The position numbers and the translations under genes are program-made. A stretch of DNA of 32,911 bases, from contig JAEYMI010000066.1 in the NCBI GenBank assembly GCA_023461275.1, forward strand, positions 1-32,911, read 5' to 3'. A model generated the notes under the pieces. The model did no database searches. It was not told the DNA's origin and was given only the letters and a program-made list of their open reading frames with translations. Of the stretch, positions 15,373 to 24,181 are shown in pieces. The first letter of the stretch is position 1, and every line of letters begins with the position of its first letter. This stretch comes from Actinomycetes bacterium. GTDB taxonomy: Bacteria > Actinomycetota > Actinomycetes > Mycobacteriales > Mycobacteriaceae.

Positions 15373-16194
15373 ATGACAGACCACGACACCGATCTCTTCG
15401 CCGACGCAACAGTGCTGATCACCGGTGCATCCTCGGGGATCGGGCGGGCGTTTGCCGAACGCGCCGCCCGCCACGGCGCACGACTGATCTTGGTGGCCCG
15501 TCGCGCCGGGAAGCTCGAAGAATTGGCCGGTGAACTGAGGACGAGCACCGGCGCCGAGGTTCACGTGATCGCGTCCGACCTGTCGGTTCCGGGTGCCGGC
15601 GCGCGTCTACACGCAGACGTCACCGCGGCCGGTCTAGAGGTGAACGTACTGATCAACAACGCGGGCGTCGGCTCGCACGGTGATCTCGTGAACGCTGATC
15701 CGGCCGCCATCGTCGCCCAGGTACAACTCAACGTGGTGGCACTCACCGAATTGACCACCCTGTTTTTACCCGCGATGGTCGCTGCGCGCCGCGGCGCGAT
15801 CATCAACATCGCGAGTACCGCTGCGTTCCAGCCGATCCCGCACATGGCGGTGTACGGGGCCACCAAGGCTTACGTACTGTCGTTCACCCGAGCGATGTGG
15901 GCGGAGACCCGGGCAACCGGCGTGCGGGTCATCGCGGTGTGCCCGGGGGCCACCGACACCGAGTTCTTCGAGATCGCCGGTGAGGCCGCGTCGGTCGGCG
16001 CGCGTCGGACGCCAGAAAACGTTGTCGACACTGCGATTCGAGCCATCGGACGTCATCGGCCGAGTGCGGTCGACGGCTTCTCCAACGCGATGGTCGCAGC
16101 CTTCGCGCCCCGCGCACCTGAGCGGCTCAGCATCACGTTGGCAGAACGCAGCGTGCGGCCATCCGACGACGCGCCGCAGGCCGCACTTCGATAA
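15373..16194 (+). CDS. Short-chain dehydrogenase/reductase (SDR)
   Basis: This 273-residue classical SDR begins at ATG 15373 after AAAGGAG. The NAD(P)-binding motif is TGASSGIG (17-24), the structural NNAG is at 95-98, and the catalytic residues are Ser148, Tyr161 and Lys165 (YGATK). The conserved Arg42-Arg43 after the second strand (LVARRAGK) suggests preference for NADPH. The segment CPGATDTEFF follows the active site. The substrate is not predictable; SDRs beside mce operons often act on sterols or other lipids, which is only context. The SnoaL-like gene starts 14 nt downstream, so the two are probably co-transcribed under the divergent TetR. Confidence 0.88.
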   Translation: MTDHDTDLFADATVLITGASSGIGRAFAERAARHGARLILVARRAGKLEELAGELRTSTGAEVHVIASDLSVPGAGARLHADVTAAGLEVNVLINNAGVGSHGDLVNADPAAIVAQVQLNVVALTELTTLFLPAMVAARRGAIINIASTAAFQPIPHMAVYGATKAYVLSFTRAMWAETRATGVRVIAVCPGATDTEFFEIAGEAASVGARRTPENVVDTAIRAIGRHRPSAVDGFSNAMVAAFAPRAPERLSITLAERSVRPSDDAPQAALR

Positions 16195-16208
16195 AGGGGA
16201 ACAGGCAC

Positions 16209-16616
16209 ATGTACATTCACGATTTCGCATCCGCTGCGGCGGCGGCTGTCAACGCCCACGATCCGGATGCCGTGGTGCGACTCTGGGCAGAACCTGCCGA
16301 CTATCGCTCACCGTTGACCGGACCTGAGCAGGGACTCGACGCGCTACGCACCCGCGAGGAGGCGCTGTTCGGTGCATTCAGTGATCTCCGCGCGACGATC
16401 ACACCGCTGGGGCAAGAAGGGGACACCGGCGCCATGTTGGTCCGCTTCGACGGCACCCACGATGGCATGTACGCCGGTCTGCCGCCCAGCGATAAGTCGA
16501 TCGTGTTGGAGATGGTCGCCATCGTCACGTTCGACCCAGACGGAAGAGTGGTCGCCGAGCGCGTGGTTCTCGACACCGCAGATGTCGCGACACAACTCGG
16601 TGTTGGTGCCGGGTAG
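16209..16616 (+). CDS. SnoaL-like NTF2-fold protein
   Basis: This 135-residue single-domain protein starts at ATG 16209 after AAAGGGGAACA. The layout is typical of SnoaL/NTF2-like ester cyclases and hydratases: an N-terminal helix (FASAAAAAVNAHDPDAVVRLW), the hydrophobic middle LFGAFSDLRATI, the strand VRFDGTHDGMYAGLPPS and the final strand pair MVAIVTFDPDGRVVAER. Members bind polyketides, steroids or other small hydrophobic compounds. The catalytic Asp of SnoaL cannot be assigned confidently. It follows the SDR gene closely, suggesting consecutive steps on one small molecule. It converges on treY with a 27-bp gap. Confidence 0.75.
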   Translation: MYIHDFASAAAAAVNAHDPDAVVRLWAEPADYRSPLTGPEQGLDALRTREEALFGAFSDLRATITPLGQEGDTGAMLVRFDGTHDGMYAGLPPSDKSIVLEMVAIVTFDPDGRVVAERVVLDTADVATQLGVGAG

Positions 16617-16643
16617 CGTCACCGGCTGTCGCCTGCCCGGACG

Positions 16644-18965
16644 TCAGCTGCTGATCAGTATCGCCACCGGTCCCGATGCCCGCAGGTCGGCCAATGTCGC
16701 GGTGCCACTGTGGGTTCGGTCGTCGACGACGTTCATCCACGTGCCCGGGGGGAGTCTCAGTGAGGTTGCCTGTGAGGCATCGTTGGTGAGGGAGTGGGTC
16801 AATCGGGCGGTCACGACGACGACGCGGGGATCATTGACAGTTCCTCGGGCGAACGCGACGGCATGATCGGCAGCGGGACCGTCGGCGAGTAACGGTAGGT
16901 AAGTGCCGTTGGGACCGAATGCCTCGAAGTGCTTGTGGCGCACTGACAATGCGGCCCGGATGAGTGCCGCTTTAGGGTGATCGATCGTCTGTCTGTAATC
17001 GACCGGACGGCGATTGTCGGGATCGACGAGCGAATCGTCCCACCACTGGGTGCCCTGGTAGATGTCCGGAACGCCGGGTGCCAGAAGCGAGATCGCCTTG
17101 CGGGCCAGGGCTTCGGCCTGCCAACTCGACGCGATGAGTCCGACGAAGTCGTCGATCGGGGCTTTGGTGTCCGGTGCGGTCACGTCGTCGATCCAGCTGA
17201 ATACCTGTTCCTCGAACTCGTCATTCACCTCGGTCCACGTCGTGTGGAGGCCTGCCTCACGAGTTGCCTTGCGCGCGTATTCCTTCAGGCGTTCCCGCAG
17301 CGCGTCGGTGATCTGACCGTCGGTCGGCCAGACACCGATGATGTTCTGCAGCAGAAAGTAGCCGGTGAAGGCATCCGGCGGCGGTGTCGTCGAGAACAGA
17401 CGCTTTACCAGCGTCGCCCACCGACCAGGAACCTGCGACAGCACGGCGATCCGTGCGCGCACATCCTCGCCGCGTTTGGTGTCGTGTGTGGACAGCGTGC
17501 TCATCGCGCGCGGCCAATCCTTGCTTCGGACCACATTGTGGACGTGAAAGTCATTGATCGGCAACGCCGGGTCGGCCGGATCGCCGCCGACCTCCTGCGC
17601 GGACACCAACCGGGCGGTGCGATAGAACAGGCTGTCCTCGACGCTCTTGGCGGTCACGGCGCCGCAGGTTTGCGCCAGTCGCGACGTCGCGGCTCCGGGT
17701 AACGCGGTCGCGGACCGGATCGTCTCCAGGGCCGGTGCCAGATGCGGTGCACGCGAGGCGATCCGGTCGCAGGTCTGCTCAAGTCGCGGGCGCAGTGAGG
17801 GATAGTCCGCGCGGTACACGCCGAGTTCGGCGATCACCTCGGCGGTCGCCTCGCCGACCAGTTCGGCATCATCGGCCTGATCGGATCCGGTGATGGCACG
17901 GATGAGTCGGCGATGCTCGGTGGGGAACATCTCGCGCAGGGTGCTGAGCTTGCGGGCCCGTTCGGCGCTGCGCAGCCAGGTCGAGCCCCCGTCGGTCCCG
18001 GTTACGGCGTGGTGCACCTCGGCCAGTTCCAGCGCACCTGCCGATGACGTGAACAGCGCTTCGATGACCCGGAGTTGTTCATAGCCGGTGGTGCCCTCGA
18101 CCGGCAGGGAGGGTTCGAGTGGTTCATCGGCGGCGAGGATCTTCTCGATGTAGAGCAATCGGTCGGGGCCGAGATCGTCGCGCAGTCTCGCCAGATAGGA
18201 CTCCGGATCCCATAGACCGTCGGGGTGATCGACCCGCACACCGTCGATGAGGTCGTCGGCGATGAGCTCACGAAGCCAGGCGTGTGTCGCGTCGTAGACG
18301 GCGGGGTCTTCCTGACGTAGGCCGGCGAGTTCGTTCACGGTGAAGAACCGACGGTAGCCGATCAGTCCGCTGTTCCATGGCACCAGCCGATAGTGTTGCC
18401 GCGCATGGATATCCACCGGTGTCCCGGTATCGCCGGTGCCGGGTGCGATGGGGTAGCCATGGTCGTAGTAGTGCAGGACGTCGTCGGTGACCTCAAGTGG
18501 GGTGAGGTCGCCGTCGGCGGCGAGGACCGGCAGTGCGATCTTTCCGTCCGCGCCGTTGTCGATGCTGAAGTCGACGTCGAAGAACTCCGCATACGGCGAG
18601 TGTCTGCCGTTACGGAGAAGGTCGCGGAACCACGGATTGGCCAGTGCGTCGGCGACACCGGTGTGGTTGGGCACGATGTCGATGATGATGCCGAGTCCGC
18701 GCTGCGATGCCTGCGCTCGCAGCCGACGCAATCCGTCGATCCCGCCGAGAACCTCCGAAACCGATGGTGGTGGGAGCCAGTCGTATCCGTGATTCGATCC
18801 GGCCGCTGCGGTTCCGATCGGGGAGAGGTACAGATGGCTGACCCCGAGGTCGACGAGATGATCGAGAATCGCGACCGTTTCGGCAAAACCGAAATCTGGT
18901 GTGAGTTGGACACGGTAGGTGGCCACCGGTTCCGGTGCCGGGGCACCGATCACCGGGTCGGTCAT
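16644..18965 (-). CDS. treY: Malto-oligosyltrehalose synthase (TreY)
   Basis: This 773-residue GH13 enzyme turns the reducing-end glucose of a maltodextrin into an alpha,alpha-1,1-linked trehalosyl unit. N-terminal TYRVQLTPDFGFAE is the family signature. Region I is DIVPNH (96-101), the nucleophile lies in GVRVDHPDGL (Asp246), the acid/base in LYIEKIL (Glu274), and LSTHDTKRGEDVRAR holds the third carboxylate. The length agrees with M. tuberculosis TreY (about 765). I chose ATG 18965 because it overlaps the treX stop as ATGA; an in-frame extension to 19082 lies inside treX and does not look like protein of this family. Its product is the substrate of TreZ, encoded 11.6 kb away on the same strand. 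Confidence 0.94.
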   Translation of the reverse strand: MTDPVIGAPAPEPVATYRVQLTPDFGFAETVAILDHLVDLGVSHLYLSPIGTAAAGSNHGYDWLPPPSVSEVLGGIDGLRRLRAQASQRGLGIIIDIVPNHTGVADALANPWFRDLLRNGRHSPYAEFFDVDFSIDNGADGKIALPVLAADGDLTPLEVTDDVLHYYDHGYPIAPGTGDTGTPVDIHARQHYRLVPWNSGLIGYRRFFTVNELAGLRQEDPAVYDATHAWLRELIADDLIDGVRVDHPDGLWDPESYLARLRDDLGPDRLLYIEKILAADEPLEPSLPVEGTTGYEQLRVIEALFTSSAGALELAEVHHAVTGTDGGSTWLRSAERARKLSTLREMFPTEHRRLIRAITGSDQADDAELVGEATAEVIAELGVYRADYPSLRPRLEQTCDRIASRAPHLAPALETIRSATALPGAATSRLAQTCGAVTAKSVEDSLFYRTARLVSAQEVGGDPADPALPINDFHVHNVVRSKDWPRAMSTLSTHDTKRGEDVRARIAVLSQVPGRWATLVKRLFSTTPPPDAFTGYFLLQNIIGVWPTDGQITDALRERLKEYARKATREAGLHTTWTEVNDEFEEQVFSWIDDVTAPDTKAPIDDFVGLIASSWQAEALARKAISLLAPGVPDIYQGTQWWDDSLVDPDNRRPVDYRQTIDHPKAALIRAALSVRHKHFEAFGPNGTYLPLLADGPAADHAVAFARGTVNDPRVVVVTARLTHSLTNDASQATSLRLPPGTWMNVVDDRTHSGTATLADLRASGPVAILISS

Positions 18966-21670
18966 GCGATCTTCTTCAGCACGAGCAGCGATCGGGCACC
19001 GATCTCGAGGTTGGTCTCCGCCGGGGCCGAGACCACGTCGGATGTTCCCGTCGGGCTCGTCGTGTTCAGCACGCCGGTCCACTCCAACGCGAAATACGGT
19101 GGCGGCATGAAGAAATTGATCGGCTCGTAGTGCGCATTGAACAGCACCAGGAAGCTGTCATCGACGACTTTCTCGCCGCGCTCGTCCTTGGAGCCGATGC
19201 CGTCGCCGTTGAGGAACACCGCCAGGCTCTTGCCGAATCCGCTATCCCAATCCGCTGCCGTCATCGCTTTGCCCGCCGGGGTGAGCCAGACGATGTCGAG
19301 GGCTTGGTCGCCCCATCGGATCGGCTTGCCCACAAAGAAGCGGCGTCGGCGGAACACCGGATGCGCGGTACGCAGCGCGATGACCCGGCGGGTGAACTCC
19401 AGCAGGTCGGCGTTCTTCTCCGCCAGCGACCAATCCATCCACGCCAGCTGCGAATCCTGGCAGTAGACATTGTTGTTGCCGTGCTGGGTGCGGCCGATCT
19501 CATCGCCGTGGGCCAGCATCGGGGTGCCCTGGGAGAGGAAGAGCGTCGCGAGAATGTTGCGTTGTTGCCGAGCGCGTAGCGCGAGGATGTCGGGATCGTC
19601 GGTGGGGCCTTCCACCCCGCAGTTCCATGACCGGTTGTGGCTTTCCCCGTCGCGGTTGCCCTCACCGTTGGCTTCGTTGTGTTTCTCGTTGTAGGACACC
19701 AGGTCTCGCAACGTGAAACCGTCGTGGGCGATGACGAAGTTGATGCTGGCCAGTGGTCGGCGCCCGGTTGCCTCGTACAGGTCCGATGATCCGGTCAGCC
19801 GGGACGCGAACTCGCCGAGCGTGGCGGGCTCGCCGCGCCAGTAATCGCGAACGGTATCGCGGTACTTGCCGTTCCACTCCGTCCACAGCGGCGGAAAGTT
19901 GCCGACCTGGTATCCGCCCTCACCGATATCCCACGGTTCGGCGATCAACTTGACCTGGCTGACCACCGGATCCTGTTGCACCAGATCGAAGAAGGCCGAC
20001 AGGCGGTCCACATCGTGCAGCTCACGGGCCAGTGTTGAGGCCAGGTCAAAGCGGAAACCGTCGACGTGCATCTCCAGAACCCAGTACCTCAGCGAGTCCA
20101 TGATGAGCTGCAAAGTATGCGGATGGCGTCCGTTGAGGCTGTTACCGGTACCGGTGTAGTCCATGTACATGTCGCGATTACCGTCCACCAGACGGTAGTA
20201 CGCGGCGTTGTCGATGCCACGGAAACAGATGGTCGGTCCGAGGTGGTTGCCTTCCGCGGTGTGGTTGTAGACCACATCGAGGATGACCTCGATGCCTTCC
20301 CGGTGGAAGGCGCGCACCATCGCCTTGAACTCGGTGACCGCGCTGGCCGGCTGATCGGGATTCGACGCGTACTCCAGATGTGGCGCGAAGAACCCAAAGG
20401 TGTTGTAACCCCAATAGTTTCGCAGACCCTGGTCGCGGAGTACAAAGTCTTGCATGAACTGATGCACCGGCATCAACTCGATCGCGGTGACGCCGAGGTC
20501 CTTGAGATAGTCGATGATCACCGGATGGCTCAGACCGGCGTACGTACCGCGCAGCGCCTGCGGAATGCCGGGATGGGTCGCGGTCATCCCCTTCACGTGT
20601 GCTTCGTAGATCACTGTCTTGTGATATGAGCGTTTCGGCGATCTGTCGTGCTGCCAGTCGAAATACGGATTGATGACCACCGACAGCATGGTGTGACCCA
20701 GAGAATCCAGTTCCGGCATGGTCGTGGCGGAATCGTTCTCATCGAGCGCGGGGTCCTCGGCAGGCCCGGCACTCACCAGTTCAGTCGTGGCGGCATCGCT
20801 GGAAGGGGTTGTTTCTGTGGATGTTTCGTCAGTTGGCGAGGTGCCGGGCTGCGTCCCATCGGGGATCGTTTCGGGTGCCGGGCCGACACCGGATGCCGCG
20901 CTGTCGGCGGCCGTCGGCGACGCCGCGTCCGGCACTTCGGCGGTCACCGTGGCGTCGGGAACCGGGTCGGCGGCCACGCTCGCGGCGTCGGCGCTGGGTG
21001 TCACATTCGGTACGTCAGCCGGCTGCGATGTATCCGGCTGGCCGGCATCGATATCGGCCGCCGCCTCCGCCGGTGGGGCCGATTCCGGTTCGGCCGGAGC
21101 GCTTTTCGGCAGCGCATAGGAGAACAGGGCGGCATCGCCGTCAAAGTCTCCGTGGAATGCCTTGCCGTACGGGTCGAGAAGCAGTTTCGAAGGGTCGCAA
21201 CGCAATCCGTTCGTCGGATCGTATGGGCCGTGCACCCGGTAGCCGTAGAACTGGCCCGGCCCGACGTTGGGCAGGTAGCAGTGCCAGCAGTACCCGTCGA
21301 CCTCCTCGAGCCGGATCCGTCGCTCATGCCCGTCGCGGTCGATCAGGCACAAATCGACCGCGGTGGCGACTTCGGAGAACAGCGAGAAGTTTGTTCCCAC
21401 ACCGTCATACGTGGCTCCGAGCGGATACGCGGTGCCGGGCCAGACCGGGATCGGGGCCGGTTCGGGTTCGACGAGGGCGTCGACCAGTGCAGGTTCGGCC
21501 GGCAGCGTCGAGATGGGTTCGGACACGCTGTCGGGACTCAGTGGGGCCGCCGTGGTGGTCTCGGGCGTCGCGACATTGCCCGGTGCCGGATCGGACGTCG
21601 AACCAGGTGCGGCAGGGCTGGTGCCGGCGTCGGTCGGGGGCTGTCCGTCGGCGGTCGGAGGTGTGGTCAT
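18962..21670 (-). CDS. treX: Glycogen debranching enzyme (TreX/GlgX) with a long insertion
   Basis: This 902-residue isoamylase-type GH13 enzyme cleaves alpha-1,6 branches to supply linear maltodextrins to TreY. After a disordered Pro/Thr/Ala-rich N-terminus (1-75), the CBM48 domain starts at about 77 (VWPGTAYPLGATYDGVGTNF). The catalytic barrel has DVVYNH (465-470), nucleophile Asp542 in GFRFDLAST, acid/base Glu578 in LIAEPWDIGEGGYQVG, and Asp650 in IAHDGFTLRDLVSYN. Between the CBM48 and the barrel, about residues 190-322 form an extra Pro/Ala/Asp/Thr-rich stretch that family members lack, which explains the length against about 720 in M. tuberculosis. ATG 21670 follows AAAGG. The stop overlaps the treY start. 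Confidence 0.93.
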   Translation of the reverse strand: MTTPPTADGQPPTDAGTSPAAPGSTSDPAPGNVATPETTTAAPLSPDSVSEPISTLPAEPALVDALVEPEPAPIPVWPGTAYPLGATYDGVGTNFSLFSEVATAVDLCLIDRDGHERRIRLEEVDGYCWHCYLPNVGPGQFYGYRVHGPYDPTNGLRCDPSKLLLDPYGKAFHGDFDGDAALFSYALPKSAPAEPESAPPAEAAADIDAGQPDTSQPADVPNVTPSADAASVAADPVPDATVTAEVPDAASPTAADSAASGVGPAPETIPDGTQPGTSPTDETSTETTPSSDAATTELVSAGPAEDPALDENDSATTMPELDSLGHTMLSVVINPYFDWQHDRSPKRSYHKTVIYEAHVKGMTATHPGIPQALRGTYAGLSHPVIIDYLKDLGVTAIELMPVHQFMQDFVLRDQGLRNYWGYNTFGFFAPHLEYASNPDQPASAVTEFKAMVRAFHREGIEVILDVVYNHTAEGNHLGPTICFRGIDNAAYYRLVDGNRDMYMDYTGTGNSLNGRHPHTLQLIMDSLRYWVLEMHVDGFRFDLASTLARELHDVDRLSAFFDLVQQDPVVSQVKLIAEPWDIGEGGYQVGNFPPLWTEWNGKYRDTVRDYWRGEPATLGEFASRLTGSSDLYEATGRRPLASINFVIAHDGFTLRDLVSYNEKHNEANGEGNRDGESHNRSWNCGVEGPTDDPDILALRARQQRNILATLFLSQGTPMLAHGDEIGRTQHGNNNVYCQDSQLAWMDWSLAEKNADLLEFTRRVIALRTAHPVFRRRRFFVGKPIRWGDQALDIVWLTPAGKAMTAADWDSGFGKSLAVFLNGDGIGSKDERGEKVVDDSFLVLFNAHYEPINFFMPPPYFALEWTGVLNTTSPTGTSDVVSAPAETNLEIGARSLLVLKKIA
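20705..21103 (-). other. Low-complexity insertion inside treX
   Basis: This stretch encodes about residues 190-322 of TreX. It consists almost entirely of Ala, Pro, Asp, Glu, Ser and Thr, with no predicted secondary structure and no cysteine or aromatic residues. Both flanks match the enzyme family: FSYALPKS before and SVVINPYFDWQ after, which normally lie close together. The reading frame is kept, so it is an in-frame addition and not an assembly error. Confidence 0.75.
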
Positions 21671-21752
21671 GCCAACCTTTCGCCAGTCATGAACCGACCC
21701 TATCCGCGATGAGTCAGCACTTCATCTCGGAGCGTTCACGTGCGATTAACAG

Positions 21753-21767
21753 ACCGCTATCGGCGGT
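21753..21767 (-). terminator. Weak stem-loop after the acyltransferase gene
   Basis: ACCGC (21753-21757) and GCGGT (21763-21767) form a 5-bp stem with a 5-nt loop a few bases after the acyltransferase stop; on the transcribed strand it is followed by CTGTTAAT. It may slow or partly end transcription before treX, which begins 99 bp from the stop. The support is weak. Confidence 0.25.
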
Positions 21768-21769
21768 GA

Positions 21770-24067
21770 TCAGCGCGGCCCGCCACCGGTCCACGGCAGC
21801 GCTTCGGACATTTGCCTACCGAGCTCGTCGGTAAGGCTGCGCACGTAGGTGGCGCTGAGGTGATGCCAGTCCTTGTAGACGGTGATGTTGCCGACGATGG
21901 CCGGGCACAGATCAGGGGTACACACCCCGTTGGACATATCCAGCGGATGGAACATCGGGTTCTTGGCCGCGTACGCCTGTGCGGGGTCGACCGGCGCCAG
22001 CGCGGAGAGGCGCCGGGTGCCACACGACTCGGCCGAGCCGCCGTTGGCCAGGCAGGTCGGTGAATCGATCGCGCCCTGCGCGTTGTGCGGCCATGGGGTG
22101 TCGCGGATTCCCAGAACAGGAATGCCCGCGTCGGTGAACTCGTCGAAGATCGGCGTGTAGGTGTCGGGAATCCAATCGCCGGTTGCGAAGTCGCGAGGCC
22201 TGGTGGAGTTGGTGAACACCGCATCGGGCTTGTCCGCCTTGACGCGCTCCATCACTCGCATGACCCAGTCGTGGCACTGCGGATACGGCACGCCCTGCTG
22301 CTTGGGGACCAGCTCGGTCGACATCGGGCAGCCCATTTTCAGATACGTGGTGACCTTGAAATGGTTGCGCTTACCGAGCTCATCGAGCGCGGTGATCCAC
22401 ATCTCGGCGTGGGAACCGCCGATCAGCGCCACCGTCTTCGTCGCATTGGGGTCACCGTAGACACCGACGTGAATCTCGGGATCCTCGAACGAGCTCATGA
22501 ACCCGTCGGTAGAGGTCGCCGGGAAGTCCTTGATGACGTTCAACGGCGTCGGCTGCGGGTCGGTGGCCGGCACCGGCCATCCGTTGAGCAGCGCGCGGGC
22601 ACCCGGATACACGCGGGGGTCGAGGTTCTTGGTGTCGACGACGATGTTGGTGACGTAGTGATCCCACGCCTTGATGCCGATCCCGGTGAGCAGTGTCCCC
22701 ACGACAATCAGTGACGTGACGATCGAGGTGTAACTGGCCCACCGCGAGGTGCTGCCGGCAATGTGTTTGCGGGACAGGGGTGAGCGGTTGCCGTCGCGCA
22801 ACGGCTCCTCGATGTAGCGCTTGGTGAGCCAGGCCAGCAGCACCGACACCGTCAGCAGTGCGACACCCTCGATGAAGTTGGCGTGGTTCTTGCCCCGCCA
22901 CGTCAGGTAGAAGATCAGCAGCGGCCAATGCCACAGGTAGAGCGAGTAGGCGACCGTTCCCAACCAGACCGGCCAGGTGCTGGCCAACGCCCGATTCACC
23001 GCGGGCAGGTGTGCGTGCGGCGATGACGCGTGTGCCGGTCCGGTCCGGCCGCCGGAGTGCGCGGGCTTCTGCAGCGCGGTGGCGCCGGCCCAGATGATGA
23101 GCAGAGTTGATCCCACCGGCACCAGTGCCCACGGACCGGGGTATTCCTCGACGCCGACGATCCACCAGCCGCAGGTGATGATCAGTGCCAACGCGATCAC
23201 CGACGCGACGTTGCGCAGCCAGTTCGGAATGCGCCAGTTGGGCAACCAGATCGCGAGGAGTCCACCGGCCAGCGGCTCCCACAATCGCGAGAACGTGTCG
23301 TAGTAGTTGAACTGCTGATTGACGCCCATCCGCATGTGCGCCCAGTAGAACGACACCGCCGCGACGCCGAAGACGCTGACGCCCACCATGATTCGGATCA
23401 CTCCGGGATCGGCGAACCGGGCGGCGAAACGCGCCAGGAACTTCACCAGCGCTGCGAAGGTCAGCGCCACCAATAGCGTCGCGAGGAAGAACTGTCCCTG
23501 CACCGACATCGACCAGATGTGTTGCAACGGGCTGTTGGCCGAACTGGCCGCGAGGTAGTTCTGGGAATTGAAGGCCAGGTGCCAGTTCTGGTAGTACAGC
23601 GCGCTGGCCACGAGTTCCCGGCCGATGTTCACCCATCGCGTCTGGGGCAGCACGATGATCGTCAACACGGTCACGGCGAGCAGCACGGTGAACAGTGCGG
23701 GCAACAGCCGTCGAAGGAGTCGTTTCAGGCGGGGCCACGGATTGGCGGTGTCCCAGTACGTGACATTCGGCGACTGGCTGCTGATCGCATGGCGCAGCAA
23801 TGACCCGACGAAGAAGTATCCCGAGAGCGTCAAGAAGACGTCGACGCCACCCGAGACCCGGCCGAACCATATGTGGAAGCACGCCACCAACATGATGGCG
23901 ATGCCGCGCAGGCCGTCGAGGTCGGTGCGATACATCGGCACCGATGGTGCCGATGCCGTTCGCGCGGGGCTCGCGATGCCTGTCGGGGCTGCCACAGTGA
24001 AGGAAATGCTTTCGGTACGGGGCTGGTTGGACGCGACGCTCTCACCGGTCGACCAGGAAGGGTTCAC
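21770..24067 (-). CDS. Acyltransferase-3 membrane protein with SGNH domain (OafA-like)
   Basis: This 765-residue protein has an acyltransferase-3 membrane domain (about 45-430): start YRTDLDGLRGIAIM, then SGYFFVGSLL, HIWSMSVQGQFF, and about ten hydrophobic helices with SLYLWHWPLL. A periplasmic SGNH domain (about 490-765) has nucleophile Ser552 in GGSHAEMW and the Asp733/His736 pair in DWHHLS. Such two-domain proteins O-acylate cell-surface glycans or glycolipids; the acceptor is unknown. The position beside treX matches M. tuberculosis Rv1565c. The GTG at 24067 gives a polar 44-residue N-terminus before the first helix and has no clear ribosome site, so a later start is possible; a TACATT -10 candidate is at 24087-24092 (complement). 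It may be co-transcribed with treX and treY. Confidence 0.88.
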   Translation of the reverse strand: MNPSWSTGESVASNQPRTESISFTVAAPTGIASPARTASAPSVPMYRTDLDGLRGIAIMLVACFHIWFGRVSGGVDVFLTLSGYFFVGSLLRHAISSQSPNVTYWDTANPWPRLKRLLRRLLPALFTVLLAVTVLTIIVLPQTRWVNIGRELVASALYYQNWHLAFNSQNYLAASSANSPLQHIWSMSVQGQFFLATLLVALTFAALVKFLARFAARFADPGVIRIMVGVSVFGVAAVSFYWAHMRMGVNQQFNYYDTFSRLWEPLAGGLLAIWLPNWRIPNWLRNVASVIALALIITCGWWIVGVEEYPGPWALVPVGSTLLIIWAGATALQKPAHSGGRTGPAHASSPHAHLPAVNRALASTWPVWLGTVAYSLYLWHWPLLIFYLTWRGKNHANFIEGVALLTVSVLLAWLTKRYIEEPLRDGNRSPLSRKHIAGSTSRWASYTSIVTSLIVVGTLLTGIGIKAWDHYVTNIVVDTKNLDPRVYPGARALLNGWPVPATDPQPTPLNVIKDFPATSTDGFMSSFEDPEIHVGVYGDPNATKTVALIGGSHAEMWITALDELGKRNHFKVTTYLKMGCPMSTELVPKQQGVPYPQCHDWVMRVMERVKADKPDAVFTNSTRPRDFATGDWIPDTYTPIFDEFTDAGIPVLGIRDTPWPHNAQGAIDSPTCLANGGSAESCGTRRLSALAPVDPAQAYAAKNPMFHPLDMSNGVCTPDLCPAIVGNITVYKDWHHLSATYVRSLTDELGRQMSEALPWTGGGPR

Positions 24068-24181
24068 ACGGCCGTCGCCGGGATGAAATGTACCCGTTCA
24101 ACCTGTGAAAATTCGAGTCAGACGCCGCGACACACGCACCGTGATCGCCTTTACTTTTCTTTACCCGCGCGTGCTGGTCGG

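Noticed and set aside
16617..16643. Terminator between the SnoaL-like gene and treY
   Set aside because: The 27-bp gap contains only scattered short matches (CCGG) and no stable symmetrical stem.
5032..16643. Mobile element carrying the mce block
   Set aside because: No transposase, integrase, tRNA, terminal inverted repeats or target duplication was seen at either edge, so the block is described as an insertion relative to M. tuberculosis only, without a mechanism.
24089..24100. TGTACCCGTTCA upstream of the acyltransferase gene as a third BioQ site
   Set aside because: It resembles the half-sites but the centre is 2 nt instead of 3, which would rotate one half, and the outer CCTG/CAGG bases are missing.
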